Below, one piece after another: positions 7,394-13,201 of a stretch of DNA of 13,738 nt. The stretch covers positions 1 to 13,738 of the forward strand of contig CALVVN010000044.1 in assembly GCA_944363865.1 (NCBI GenBank), written 5' to 3'. This stretch comes from an uncultured Bacilli bacterium. Its GTDB lineage: Bacteria; Bacillota_I; Bacilli_A; RF39; UBA660. The notes under the pieces are model-generated. The model searched no databases. It had not been told where the DNA came from and worked only from the letters and a program-made list of their open reading frames with translations. The stretch's first letter is position 1, and each line of letters starts with the position of its first letter. Made by a program: the position numbers and the translations under genes.

Positions 7394-7416
7394 ATAAAGC
7401 ATTTGCTTTACTTTTC
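7394..7416. terminator. bidirectional terminator between rluB and the ferredoxin gene
   Basis: TAAAGC-ATTT-GCTTTA (7395-7410) forms a six-pair stem. On the minus strand it is followed by a T-rich tract (TTTTTTATTTT), making a good terminator for the ferredoxin gene. On the plus strand the tail ACTTTTCTT is weaker. The right arm contains the ferredoxin stop codon (7408-7410). Confidence 0.7.
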
Positions 7417-7608
7417 TTCAACTATACATATTGCTTCAGTAGGGCATATTTCAATACTTTCTAATATACTTTTTTTATCTTCTGGTTTTATTTCTTTATC
7501 AATGGCTTCTGCATGTCCATTTTCATCAAACACTAGATAATCTGGATTTTGATGGACACACATTCCACATCCTACACAAGCTTCTTTATTAATAACAATC
7601 TTTTCCAT
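7408..7608 (-). CDS. fer: small ferredoxin, single [4Fe-4S] cluster
   Basis: This 66-residue electron carrier has C11-V-G-C14-G-M-C17 and a distant C55-P56. The position after the third Cys that would normally supply a fourth nearby ligand (x3-C-P) is not Cys (VHQNPD). This gives one cluster bound by C11, C14, C17 and C55, as in the Bacillus Fer type rather than the two-cluster clostridial type. The central region is acidic, as expected for docking to partner enzymes. ATG 7608 is preferred because GGGAGG lies seven bases upstream; an ATG at 7623 would translate through that site and add MGGNE. The gene is convergent with rluB and has its own promoter. Confidence 0.93.
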   Translation of the reverse strand: MEKIVINKEACVGCGMCVHQNPDYLVFDENGHAEAIDKEIKPEDKKSILESIEICPTEAICIVEEK

Positions 7609-7628
7609 TTCATTTCCTCCCATGTATT

Positions 7629-7658
7629 ATTATATAATAAATTAATGTATAAAATCAA
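7629..7658 (-). promoter_or_regulatory. sigma-A type promoter of the ferredoxin gene
   Basis: On the minus strand TTGATT (7658-7653), 18 bases, then TATAAT (7634-7629), about 12 bases upstream of GGGAGG. This is back to back with the promoter of the 7711 gene. Confidence 0.65.
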
Positions 7659-7685
7659 ATTGTAGTTTAAAATTTAATGTAAATA

Positions 7686-7706
7686 TGTTATTATAATATT
7701 GGTGAA
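7686..7706 (+). promoter_or_regulatory. extended -10 and GGTGAA Shine-Dalgarno of the 7711 gene
   Basis: TG-T-TATTAT (7686-7694), or the overlapping TATAAT (7692-7697), is followed by GGTGAA (7701-7706), four bases before ATG 7711. The short distance puts the transcript start close to or within the ribosome-binding site. Confidence 0.5.
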
Positions 7707-7710
7707 TAGT

Positions 7711-8592
7711 ATGAATTCTAGAATGGAAAGATATAATGAAGTGGATAACGAAACTTCAGAAACTAGAATAAATAAAAATAAAAACTTATATGACACCATA
7801 AGTAGTGGTGAGTTTTCACGTGTTAAAACAAATAGTAATTTTAAGGTTATTGATACGGGTGGAAATAATATTGATATGGAAAAAATAAAAAAATATGTTG
7901 CTTCTATGAATCAAAAAACGGTTACTAAAAGAGAAAACTTATTCACTGATATACGTGAAAATGAGATAACTCAGAAAAAATTTGAACAGAGAGATTATGA
8001 TATAAACTCAGTTTTAGAAAAAGCCAGAGCAGGTAGAGAAGTCAATTATGAACGTGATAGGTATAAGAAATTGCATAATACTCAGTATGATATTTTAAAT
8101 CAACTTAAAATGTATGAGAAAAATGAATATTCTGAAGAAGAAATGGATGAGTTTAATACTGATGAGAGAACTTTAATAGATTTAATCAATACGGTTACAA
8201 TTCATAAGGATGATATGGGTCTTTTAGATGAACTTAAAGGTGACGCCGAAGAAACGGAAGTAGTTCCTGCTATGAAGTCTGAAGAAATAAAAGAGGATTT
8301 AAAAAGAGAGATAATTAAGGAAATAGAAGAGAAGGAAAAAGAAAAAGAAATTGAAAGAACACAAGAATTAGCTAGTTTGAAAGAAAAAGAACCAGTAAGT
8401 GGTATAGATAAATCATTTTACACTAATTCAATGTCATTTAGTAAAGAAGATTTTGAAGGTTTTGAAGAACTGGAAAAAACAGTTAAGAAAAATAGTGTAT
8501 TAGTTATAATTAGTTTAATTATTTTAGTTATATCTATACTTGGGACTATGGTTGTTATTGCAAATTATGTTTTTAATTTAGGACTATTTTAG
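7711..8592 (+). CDS. tail-anchored charged coiled-coil protein, unknown function
   Basis: I do not recognise this 293-residue protein. Residues 1-258 are highly hydrophilic, rich in Glu, Lys, Asp and Asn, with no signal peptide. A long charged helix runs from about 191 to 227 (repeated KE/EK runs, probable coiled coil). A single hydrophobic helix at about 262-286 (VLVIISLIILVISILGTMVVI) sits at the extreme C-terminus, so the bulk should face the cytoplasm with a C-terminal anchor. ATG 7711 follows GGTGA by about five bases; TTG 7699 and GTG 7702 lie inside the promoter/ribosome-binding site. The gene is alone between its own promoter and a terminator at its 3' end. Such architecture fits a scaffold or adaptor, possibly in division or envelope assembly, but nothing in the sequence proves this. 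Confidence 0.85.
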   Translation: MNSRMERYNEVDNETSETRINKNKNLYDTISSGEFSRVKTNSNFKVIDTGGNNIDMEKIKKYVASMNQKTVTKRENLFTDIRENEITQKKFEQRDYDINSVLEKARAGREVNYERDRYKKLHNTQYDILNQLKMYEKNEYSEEEMDEFNTDERTLIDLINTVTIHKDDMGLLDELKGDAEETEVVPAMKSEEIKEDLKREIIKEIEEKEKEKEIERTQELASLKEKEPVSGIDKSFYTNSMSFSKEDFEGFEELEKTVKKNSVLVIISLIILVISILGTMVVIANYVFNLGLF

Positions 8593-8611
8593 AATAGTTC
8601 TTTATTTTTTT
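8581..8611 (+). terminator. intrinsic terminator overlapping the 3' end of the 7711 gene
   Basis: An eight-pair stem (GGACTATT with AATAGTTC, one G-U pair) encloses the tetraloop TTAG and is followed by TTTATTTTTTT. The stop codon TAG (8590-8592) lies in the loop and adjoining stem, so the last codons are part of the terminator. Confidence 0.75.
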
Positions 8612-8614
8612 CAT

Positions 8615-8620
8615 TATAAT
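8615..8620 (+). promoter_or_regulatory. -10 box of yunB
   Basis: TATAAT at 8615-8620 comes right after the previous T-run and five bases before ATG 8626. The transcript would begin at about that ATG (leaderless) or, if translation starts at ATG 8638, carry a leader of about 11 bases with GAGAAG. No sigma-A -35 is visible. Confidence 0.45.
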
Positions 8621-8625
8621 TTATT

Positions 8626-9372
8626 ATGAGAAGTAAAATGAAACTAAAAAATAGAAGTTTTTACTTTGGTGTTAAATTAAAAGATAAAATTGCAATTATT
8701 TGTATTTTAATTTGTATTTTTGTTTTTTCATTGTTTAAACTAATTAATACTAGAGTGACACCAATTTTAATGAATTATGCTCAAGTTGAAACAGAACGTA
8801 TCGCTATGTCAATTATAAATAAGTCTATTTCAAAATATATTGATAAATCTAAGGTTGATGAACTACTATATACTACTATGAATAGTAATGATGAGATTAT
8901 TAGTGTCGATTTTGATACAGCTAAAGTTAATAGTTTTTTGTACGAAATAACCAATAGTATTGAGAAAGATTTAATACTTTTAGATAAAGGAAGACTTAAT
9001 GAAATAGGAATTCCTGTTAGTAATGTTTATGAAAAAGACGATGTTTCTGGAATTGTTTATTATATTCCGTTTGGTGTTGTGTCAGGTTCTTCTGTTATTT
9101 CTGATATAGGTCCTAAAATACCAGTAAAAAACAAACTAGTGGGTAGTGTTTATAGTAATATTAAGACTGACATAAGTGAATATGGTATAAATAATGCTGT
9201 TATTAAAGTGTATATTGAAGTTCAAGTTAATGAACAAGTAATTTTGCCTTTTATTTCTAAAAAAGTAAGTGTTAAAAGTGAAATACCAGTATTAATTAAG
9301 ATAGTGCAAGGAAAAATCCCTTCGGTTTATGGAGGTATGTTTTCTGCTACAAGTCCTATAGTAAGTTCATAA
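8626..9372 (+). CDS. yunB: sporulation protein YunB
   Basis: The 248 residues match the YunB family in length and pattern. There is a short basic N-terminus and one membrane helix at about residues 22-40. A segment RVTPILMNYAQVETERIAMSII follows, and a C-terminal half contains IPFGVVSGSSVISDIGPKIP and AVIKVYIEVQVNEQVILPFI. In B. subtilis yunB is transcribed in the mother cell under sigma-E, and mutants are affected in sporulation; its biochemical role is unknown. The protein should sit in the membrane with most of its mass outside the cytoplasm. The start is either ATG 8626 or ATG 8638 (MKLKNRS), the latter with a weak GAGAAG upstream. It is followed by yutD. No clear sigma-E -35 was recognised. 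Confidence 0.88.
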   Translation: MRSKMKLKNRSFYFGVKLKDKIAIICILICIFVFSLFKLINTRVTPILMNYAQVETERIAMSIINKSISKYIDKSKVDELLYTTMNSNDEIISVDFDTAKVNSFLYEITNSIEKDLILLDKGRLNEIGIPVSNVYEKDDVSGIVYYIPFGVVSGSSVISDIGPKIPVKNKLVGSVYSNIKTDISEYGINNAVIKVYIEVQVNEQVILPFISKKVSVKSEIPVLIKIVQGKIPSVYGGMFSATSPIVSS

Positions 9373-9398
9373 TATTAATTGATATGACGATTATATTA

Positions 9399-9418
9399 TG
9401 GTAATATTTATTTGTGAT
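9399..9418 (+). promoter_or_regulatory. extended -10 and GTGAT Shine-Dalgarno of yutD
   Basis: TG-G-TAATAT (9399-9407), six bases, GTGAT (9414-9418), four bases, then ATG 9423. The GTG at 9414 is thus better read as ribosome-binding site than as start codon. Confidence 0.5.
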
Positions 9419-9422
9419 AGAT

Positions 9423-9701
9423 ATGATTATAGAAATTGAAGGAAAAAAATATAAAATTATAAAAGATTATAAAGACGCGTTTGATCAAGAGGAATTTTTT
9501 AATAAATATACTGATTATTTTTATGACTACGACTATATTGTTGGAGATATTTCTTATGGAAAATTAAGATTAAAGGGTTTTAACTTAAAAGGTAGTAATA
9601 ATTTTAATCAAGTTAATGATTATGCAAGATTAGAAAAATATTTAAAAGAAAATTGTGCTTATGATTGTAAATATTTTATTTTGAAGAAAGAAAATGTTTG
9701 A
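9423..9701 (+). CDS. yutD: YutD family protein (DUF1027-like)
   Basis: This 92-residue soluble protein matches YutD: a small N-terminal strand pair (IIEIEGKKYKIIKDYKDAF), the signature YDYIVGDISYGKLRLKGF at about residues 36-53, and the ending ENCAYDCKYFILKK with Cys78 and Cys82. The Firmicute YutD proteins end in a similar C-x3-C-x-YF pattern. Its function is not established; the spaced Cys pair could bind metal or be redox active. ATG 9423 is used because GTGAT lies four bases upstream. In B. subtilis yutD is in the yut/yun region that also has yunB and yutH, and the same three family members lie together here. Confidence 0.8.
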   Translation: MIIEIEGKKYKIIKDYKDAFDQEEFFNKYTDYFYDYDYIVGDISYGKLRLKGFNLKGSNNFNQVNDYARLEKYLKENCAYDCKYFILKKENV

Positions 9702-9726
9702 TTATAGAACTTTTATGTGCTAAAAT

Positions 9727-9743
9727 TATATTGATAATAGGAG
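9727..9743 (+). promoter_or_regulatory. -10 box and AGGAG Shine-Dalgarno of the 9751 unit
   Basis: TATATT (9727-9732), six bases, AGGAG (9739-9743), seven bases, ATG 9751. No good -35 is seen. The in-frame GTG at 9745 is only one base from AGGAG and is unlikely to be the start. Confidence 0.4.
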
Positions 9744-9750
9744 CGTGAGT

Positions 9751-10008
9751 ATGAAAAAGATAACTATTAAAAATATGGATGGCACTATGGAAGAAGTAGA
9801 TTTGATTAATTCTTTTGGAATAGAAGATATTAATAAGAATTTTATTATTTTGTCAAAAGGAGAAACTGCTGGGGATGGTATGAGTAAAGTTTATGTCTCA
9901 GAAGTGGTTGAAGAAACACCTGGTGTTTATAAATTGATTGGAATAACAGATGAAACTGTTTGGGATAAAGTTAAGCAAGCTATGAAAGAAATTGTACAAG
10001 GAGGGTAA
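9751..10008 (+). CDS. DUF1292-like small protein
   Basis: The 85 residues read like the DUF1292 family of Firmicutes. The start (KKITIKNMDGTMEEVDLINSF) is a short beta segment, the middle has NKNFIILSKGE with DGMSKVYVSEVVEE, and the end is an amphipathic helix (TDETVWDKVKQAMKEIV). DUF1292 proteins have no known activity. It is the first gene of a tight unit with the 10012 gene (three bases between stop and next start) and the 10785 gene, closed by the terminator at 11012-11044. The family assignment is by pattern and moderately sure. Confidence 0.6.
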   Translation: MKKITIKNMDGTMEEVDLINSFGIEDINKNFIILSKGETAGDGMSKVYVSEVVEETPGVYKLIGITDETVWDKVKQAMKEIVQGG

Positions 10009-10011
10009 AAA

Positions 10012-10779
10012 ATGAGAAATTTTAGTTATAATGCTACAAATCAAACTATTTTTGAAGGGTATAGAGTAATTGCACTTAAGAATGCTGATATGGAAAGATT
10101 AGCTAATGCTGCAAATATGAGAGAACCAGAAATATCTGTGACACCAGAAACAGTTGTAGAACCTCAAGCAGTTGTTCAAGAAACACCTGTTCAAAATATT
10201 CCTGAATCTCCAGTTGTTAACAATCAACCAACTATGGATAATCAACCAGCGCAAATGGAACCTCAGTCAACTCAGTCTGAAGTTAGTGCTGAGCCTTCAG
10301 TAGGCGTTCAATCAGTTGCGCCTAATGCACCTGAAGTTAATAATGTTCCTACACCGGAACCTACGAGTATTAATCCAAGTGGTATAAATATTCCTGAACC
10401 AATAGCAACACCACAACAAGGTGTTTCTGTTGAACAAGCACCTGAATCTCATGTTCAGTCTGATTCAAATATTTTTGATGCTCCAGAAGTAAGAGTTCAA
10501 GAAAGTGTTCAAAGTGCTCCGGTTCAAAGCGTTCCAGTTCAAAGTGTACCAAATAGTGATAAGGTTATAGATTTAGATGAATATATGATTAAATCACAAG
10601 AAATATATAATAATGTAAAAAGAGAAATTGAAGAATCTTTAATAAAGGCTCAGAGAGAACAAGTGAACTTAGTCATGCAAATGATGAAAAATCTAGAACA
10701 ATTAAAAGTCGATAATGCTGCATATTCTCGCGCTATTGATGAGGTTGTTAATGAAGAAGGATTTAAGAAGGTTGCTTAA
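10012..10779 (+). CDS. Pro/Gln/Val-rich linker protein with C-terminal coiled coil, unknown function
   Basis: This 255-residue protein has three parts. Residues 1-40 form a compact, mixed N-terminus (MRNFSYNATNQTIFEGYRVI and a short helix MERLANAANM). Residues about 40-185 are low complexity, made of Pro, Val, Gln, Glu, Ser, Thr and Asn with no Cys or Trp, and end in three exact-length five-residue units V-Q-S-A/V-P. Residues about 186-255 form a predicted helical coiled coil (YMIKSQEIYNNVKREIEESL and onward). There is no signal peptide or membrane helix, so it is likely cytoplasmic. A strong AAGGAGG precedes ATG 10012. The two flanking genes in the unit are a DUF1292-like protein and another coiled-coil protein, which suggests a joint structure. 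Function is unknown. Confidence 0.85.
   Translation: MRNFSYNATNQTIFEGYRVIALKNADMERLANAANMREPEISVTPETVVEPQAVVQETPVQNIPESPVVNNQPTMDNQPAQMEPQSTQSEVSAEPSVGVQSVAPNAPEVNNVPTPEPTSINPSGINIPEPIATPQQGVSVEQAPESHVQSDSNIFDAPEVRVQESVQSAPVQSVPVQSVPNSDKVIDLDEYMIKSQEIYNNVKREIEESLIKAQREQVNLVMQMMKNLEQLKVDNAAYSRAIDEVVNEEGFKKVA
10507..10551 (+). repeat. three tandem 15-bp units in the 10012 gene
   Basis: Three in-frame copies start with GTTCAAAG at 10507, 10522 and 10537 and encode VQSAP, VQSVP, VQSVP. The copies differ at a few bases, so they are not recent perfect duplicates. Confidence 0.85.
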
Positions 10780-10784
10780 TAGCT

Positions 10785-11030
10785 ATGGAGAAATTAGAAC
10801 CATCTAACGAATGTTTAAATAAAATTGCAAAACTTCAAAAGTATGTTTCAATTAAACATGATGCTTTAAATGAAGCTTTAGAGTTAGCACATACTTCCCA
10901 GCAAGAAGCAAAGGTTGCTGTTGAAAGGCAAAAAGCAGCTGAAAGTACATTAAGTCAGGCTATTCAGAATTATAATTCTGATACTGATGGTGGTAAATCT
11001 GAAGATTTTTCCTATAAGTTAAAAAATTAA
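10785..11030 (+). CDS. small coiled-coil protein, unknown function
   Basis: This 81-residue protein is almost entirely helical: residues about 8-65 have repeated Ala, Leu, Gln, Glu and Lys typical of a coiled coil (IAKLQKYVSIKHDALNEALE, then QQEAKVAVERQKAAESTLSQ). A Gly/Ser/Asp-rich stretch and a short basic tail follow. ATG 10785 lies five bases after the previous stop. Its Shine-Dalgarno is poor, so coupling to the preceding gene is likely. Its last 19 bases, including the stop codon, form the left arm and loop of the terminator. A partner role with the coiled-coil region of the preceding protein is an inference. Confidence 0.75.
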   Translation: MEKLEPSNECLNKIAKLQKYVSIKHDALNEALELAHTSQQEAKVAVERQKAAESTLSQAIQNYNSDTDGGKSEDFSYKLKN

Positions 11031-11044
11031 CTTATAGTTTTTTT
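11012..11044 (+). terminator. intrinsic terminator of the 9751-11030 unit
   Basis: CTATAAGTTAA pairs perfectly with TTAACTTATAG (11 pairs, AAAA loop) and is followed by seven T. The stop codon TAA (11028-11030) is inside the right arm. Confidence 0.92.
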
Positions 11045-11092
11045 ATGCAATTCTTTTTTTGTTAATAAGTTATTTTATTTCTAAAAACTTAA

Positions 11093-11098
11093 TATAAT
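11093..11098 (+). promoter_or_regulatory. -10 box of the yutH-like gene
   Basis: TATAAT at 11093-11098 is 17 bases before ATG 11116. Between them are GTGGAT and GGTTTGAT, imperfect versions of the GGTGAT Shine-Dalgarno seen elsewhere in the window. No clear -35 was found. Confidence 0.45.
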
Positions 11099-11115
11099 TT
11101 AGTGGATGGTTTGAT

Positions 11116-12027
11116 ATGAAAAAGATTATTAATAATTATTATAAATTATTTCCAACTAAATTATATATTATTGATGATGGATATAGATTTTTTATTAATG
11201 ATTATGAATATCTGTTTTTAAAGTGTGAAGTAGCAAAAGAAAACTTAAATATTTTAGTAGATGTTTCTAATCGGTTATATAATAAAAAGATATATGTTAG
11301 TACTTTTGTAATGTCTATAAATGGAGAGTTTTATGTTTCTGTTGATGATGTTAACTACGTTCTTTTACAAGTGAATCATAATTTAAAAGATAAATATAAT
11401 GTTAAAGATTTGTTAGCATTTAATTATTCTTTATCTAGTTATGACTATCCTATAAATATTTCTCCTTGGCATGAAGTATGGTCTAAAAAAGTAGATGTTT
11501 TTGAAGAAACTATGTCTGATCTTAATAAGGAGTTTTCTATTTTGCAAGAAGTGTTTCCGTATTATATTGGGTTAGCAGAAAATGCTATAAGCTATTGTAC
11601 TGATGTAAGTTATAATAAAACTGATTTTGTTGTAACTCTTGGACACAAAAGGGCAGGGTTAAATAATGGTTTTGAATATTTATATAATCCTATGACGTTT
11701 ACTTTTGATTATGACGTTAGGGATTTGGCAGAATATATTAAATTTAATTTTTTTTATCATTCTTTAAACTTTTCTGAAATAGAAGATGTAATTTTAAATG
11801 GTAAGTTGTCAAAACAAAGTTTAATGTTATTGTTTTCTAGATTGTTATATCCTTCATACTTTTTTGATTTGTGTGAAAAGATATTAAGTGAAGACTTATC
11901 CGAGGATGCTTTAATAAAAATAATGAATAAATCGTCAGATTATGAAGATTTATTAAATGATATTTATATTTTAATTAGTAAATTATATGATATTCCTAAG
12001 ATTAATTGGCTTATTGGTAAGCACTAA
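11116..12027 (+). CDS. YutH/CotS-like spore coat kinase-fold protein
   Basis: This 303-residue protein looks like a divergent member of the CotS/YutH branch of the aminoglycoside-phosphotransferase fold. The N-terminal half alternates strands and helices as in a small kinase lobe. Residues near 149-158 read YYIGLAENAI, and the segment around 175-208 (TLGHKRAGLNNG, then FDYDVRDLAEYI) sits where YutH proteins have their H-x-R and R-D-x-A-E motifs. The usual catalytic H-x-D of phosphotransferases is H177-K-R here, so the Asp is missing and activity is doubtful. In B. subtilis YutH is a spore coat protein, and the locus neighbours yutD and yunB, as here. The call rests on motif memory and context. 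An unrelated protein cannot be excluded. Confidence 0.55.
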   Translation: MKKIINNYYKLFPTKLYIIDDGYRFFINDYEYLFLKCEVAKENLNILVDVSNRLYNKKIYVSTFVMSINGEFYVSVDDVNYVLLQVNHNLKDKYNVKDLLAFNYSLSSYDYPINISPWHEVWSKKVDVFEETMSDLNKEFSILQEVFPYYIGLAENAISYCTDVSYNKTDFVVTLGHKRAGLNNGFEYLYNPMTFTFDYDVRDLAEYIKFNFFYHSLNFSEIEDVILNGKLSKQSLMLLFSRLLYPSYFFDLCEKILSEDLSEDALIKIMNKSSDYEDLLNDIYILISKLYDIPKINWLIGKH

Positions 12028-12050
12028 AAAAATCCTTTTGATAAGGATTT
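12026..12050 (-). terminator. terminator of the ADP-ribosylglycohydrolase gene
   Basis: AAATCCTT and AAGGATTT (12030-12050) form an eight-pair stem with a five-base loop. On the minus strand it is followed by a run of T (12032-12026), so it ends the 12071-12844 transcript. On the plus strand no T-run follows directly, so it is a poor terminator for the yutH-like gene. The T-run overlaps that gene's stop codon. Confidence 0.75.
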
Positions 12051-12070
12051 AATATGCTTTAAATTATTTT

Positions 12071-12844
12071 TTAAATTAATTTTTTATAGGCTTTTTTTAA
12101 AATCATTTTAAATTCTTTTGGTATTACTTCGTCAACTTTATTAATATATTCTTCTTCTATATCATACATTGCCTCCGCCATTCCGCCGACAATGCAGGCG
12201 TTAGTATCTGTATCACCACCATATGATAATACCTTTTTTATAGCTTCCTCAAAACTATTAGTTGTAAATATAGAATATAAGCAAACATCTATAGTGTCTT
12301 TACAAATGTAGTTAAAAAAAGAAATTTCTTTTTCTACTAAATTAATGTTTAATTTTCTTATGATGTCTTTTTTAGAATATTGTTTTCTAGCTAAAAAAAT
12401 AATTTTTGCAATTAGAGTTGCACAATCAATGGATTCTTGATTGTTATGTGATGGAATAGTTGCGAGTATACAATGCTTTTCAATCTCTTCTAAAGAGTTA
12501 AATAAGTATCCTATAGGCGAGATTCTCATCATAGCACCATTTCCAATACTGTCGCCTTGCTTTTTACCATGTATCCATTTTATAAATCCAGGAGAAAAAG
12601 CTTTTTGGAAGTATGGGATGCTGGGTCTTACGTAATTTTCATATTTTAATCCATATTCTCTTAGTTTCTTCTCGTAAGATTCTCCGTTTATTATTGCATC
12701 TATTATTGCCATGGTTAATATTGTATCGTCACTAATAAATGCGTTGGGAGGTATTATTTCTGTAATAATTAATTTGCGAGTTTTTTTAAATTGCTCATAT
12801 TCATAAATAGATCCAGCTAAATCTCCAATTATACTTCCATACAT
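12071..12844 (-). CDS. ADP-ribosylglycohydrolase family protein (DraG/ARH type)
   Basis: The 257 residues carry the family landmarks in order: GDLAGSIYE near 7-15, the metal-binding S-D-D-T at 38-41, GNGAMMRISP at 101-110, and GGDTDTNACIVGGMAEA at 209-225, with Asp211 and Asp213 as further metal ligands. These enzymes use two Mg or Mn ions to remove ADP-ribose from Arg, Ser or small molecules. All visible metal ligands are kept, so it is probably active. No ADP-ribosyltransferase or macrodomain gene is in the window, so the substrate is unknown. The Shine-Dalgarno AAAGGAAAGGA lies upstream of ATG 12844, and a terminator follows. The gene sits between the tRNA-Arg/Pro unit and the yutH-like gene, with its own orientation. 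Confidence 0.93.
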   Translation of the reverse strand: MYGSIIGDLAGSIYEYEQFKKTRKLIITEIIPPNAFISDDTILTMAIIDAIINGESYEKKLREYGLKYENYVRPSIPYFQKAFSPGFIKWIHGKKQGDSIGNGAMMRISPIGYLFNSLEEIEKHCILATIPSHNNQESIDCATLIAKIIFLARKQYSKKDIIRKLNINLVEKEISFFNYICKDTIDVCLYSIFTTNSFEEAIKKVLSYGGDTDTNACIVGGMAEAMYDIEEEYINKVDEVIPKEFKMILKKAYKKLI

Positions 12845-12868
12845 AGGTGTTTTCCTTTCCTTTATTTA

Positions 12869-12898
12869 TAAAAAAAGTTGTAGTAATTCCAACAACTT
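12869..12898 (-). terminator. terminator of the tRNA-Arg/tRNA-Pro unit
   Basis: On the minus strand AAGTTGT (12898-12892) pairs with ACAACTT (12881-12875), loop ten bases, followed by more T (12874-12871). It lies about 38 bases past the CCA end of tRNA-Pro. Transcription of the ADP-ribosylglycohydrolase gene must begin after it or rely on readthrough; no clear promoter was seen between. Confidence 0.75.
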
Positions 12899-12935
12899 AA
12901 TATGTTATCTTCATATATTGAAGTATATTTTTAAA

Positions 12936-13012
12936 TGGTCGGGCAGACAGGATTTGAACCTGCAACCACTCGGTCCCAAACCGAGTGCTCTACCAAGTTG
13001 AGCCACTTCCCG
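12936..13012 (-). tRNA. tRNA-Pro(UGG)
   Basis: A 77-base gene with encoded CCA. The anticodon loop TTTGGGA gives anticodon TGG. The D arm (GCTC/GAGC), anticodon stem (CTCGG/CCGAG) and T arm (GCAGG/CCTGT, one G-U) are intact. The acceptor stem CGGGAAG/CTGCCCG has one A-G mismatch at pair 5-68; the B. subtilis counterpart has U there. Confidence 0.97.
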
Positions 13013-13017
13013 TTTTA

Positions 13018-13094
13018 TGGCGTCCCCAAGAGGAGTCGAACCCCTAACCTTTTGATCCGTAGTCAAACGCTCTATCCAGTTGAGCTATGAGGAC
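13018..13094 (-). tRNA. tRNA-Arg(ACG)
   Basis: A 77-base gene with encoded CCA and a complete cloverleaf: acceptor GTCCTCA/TGGGGAC (one T-G pair), anticodon loop CTACGGA with anticodon ACG, in which A34 should be edited to inosine. It is five bases upstream of tRNA-Pro in the same transcript. Confidence 0.97.
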
Positions 13095-13127
13095 AACACT
13101 CTTAGGTCAAATTTGAATTGCATTAAT

Positions 13128-13157
13128 ATTATATACATAATTAAGTAAAAATTGCAA
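13128..13157 (-). promoter_or_regulatory. promoter of the tRNA-Arg/Pro unit
   Basis: On the minus strand TTGCAA (13157-13152), 18 bases, TATAAT (13133-13128), which ends 33 bases before the tRNA-Arg 5' end. It is back to back with the cvfD promoter. Confidence 0.6.
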
Positions 13158-13175
13158 GCATTTTATAAAAAAACA

Positions 13176-13195
13176 TGATATAATGTATTTGTGAT
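13176..13195 (+). promoter_or_regulatory. extended -10 and GTGAT Shine-Dalgarno of cvfD
   Basis: TG-A-TATAAT (13176-13184), six bases, GTGAT (13191-13195), six bases, ATG 13202. The spacing matches that of rluB and yutD. No -35 at the usual distance. Confidence 0.6.
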
Positions 13196-13201
13196 TTATT
13201 T

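Noticed and set aside
7609..7623. ATG 7623 as the ferredoxin start
   Set aside because: It would translate the GGGAGG ribosome-binding site of ATG 7608.
9373..9398. terminator after yunB
   Set aside because: The AATATT copies there are far apart with no stable stem or T-run.
10370..10552. minus-strand open frame rich in Leu, Glu and His
   Set aside because: It is the reverse reading of the P/Q/V repeat region.
12441..12635. plus-strand open frame of 64 codons
   Set aside because: It is antisense to the conserved centre of the ADP-ribosylglycohydrolase gene and has no Shine-Dalgarno.
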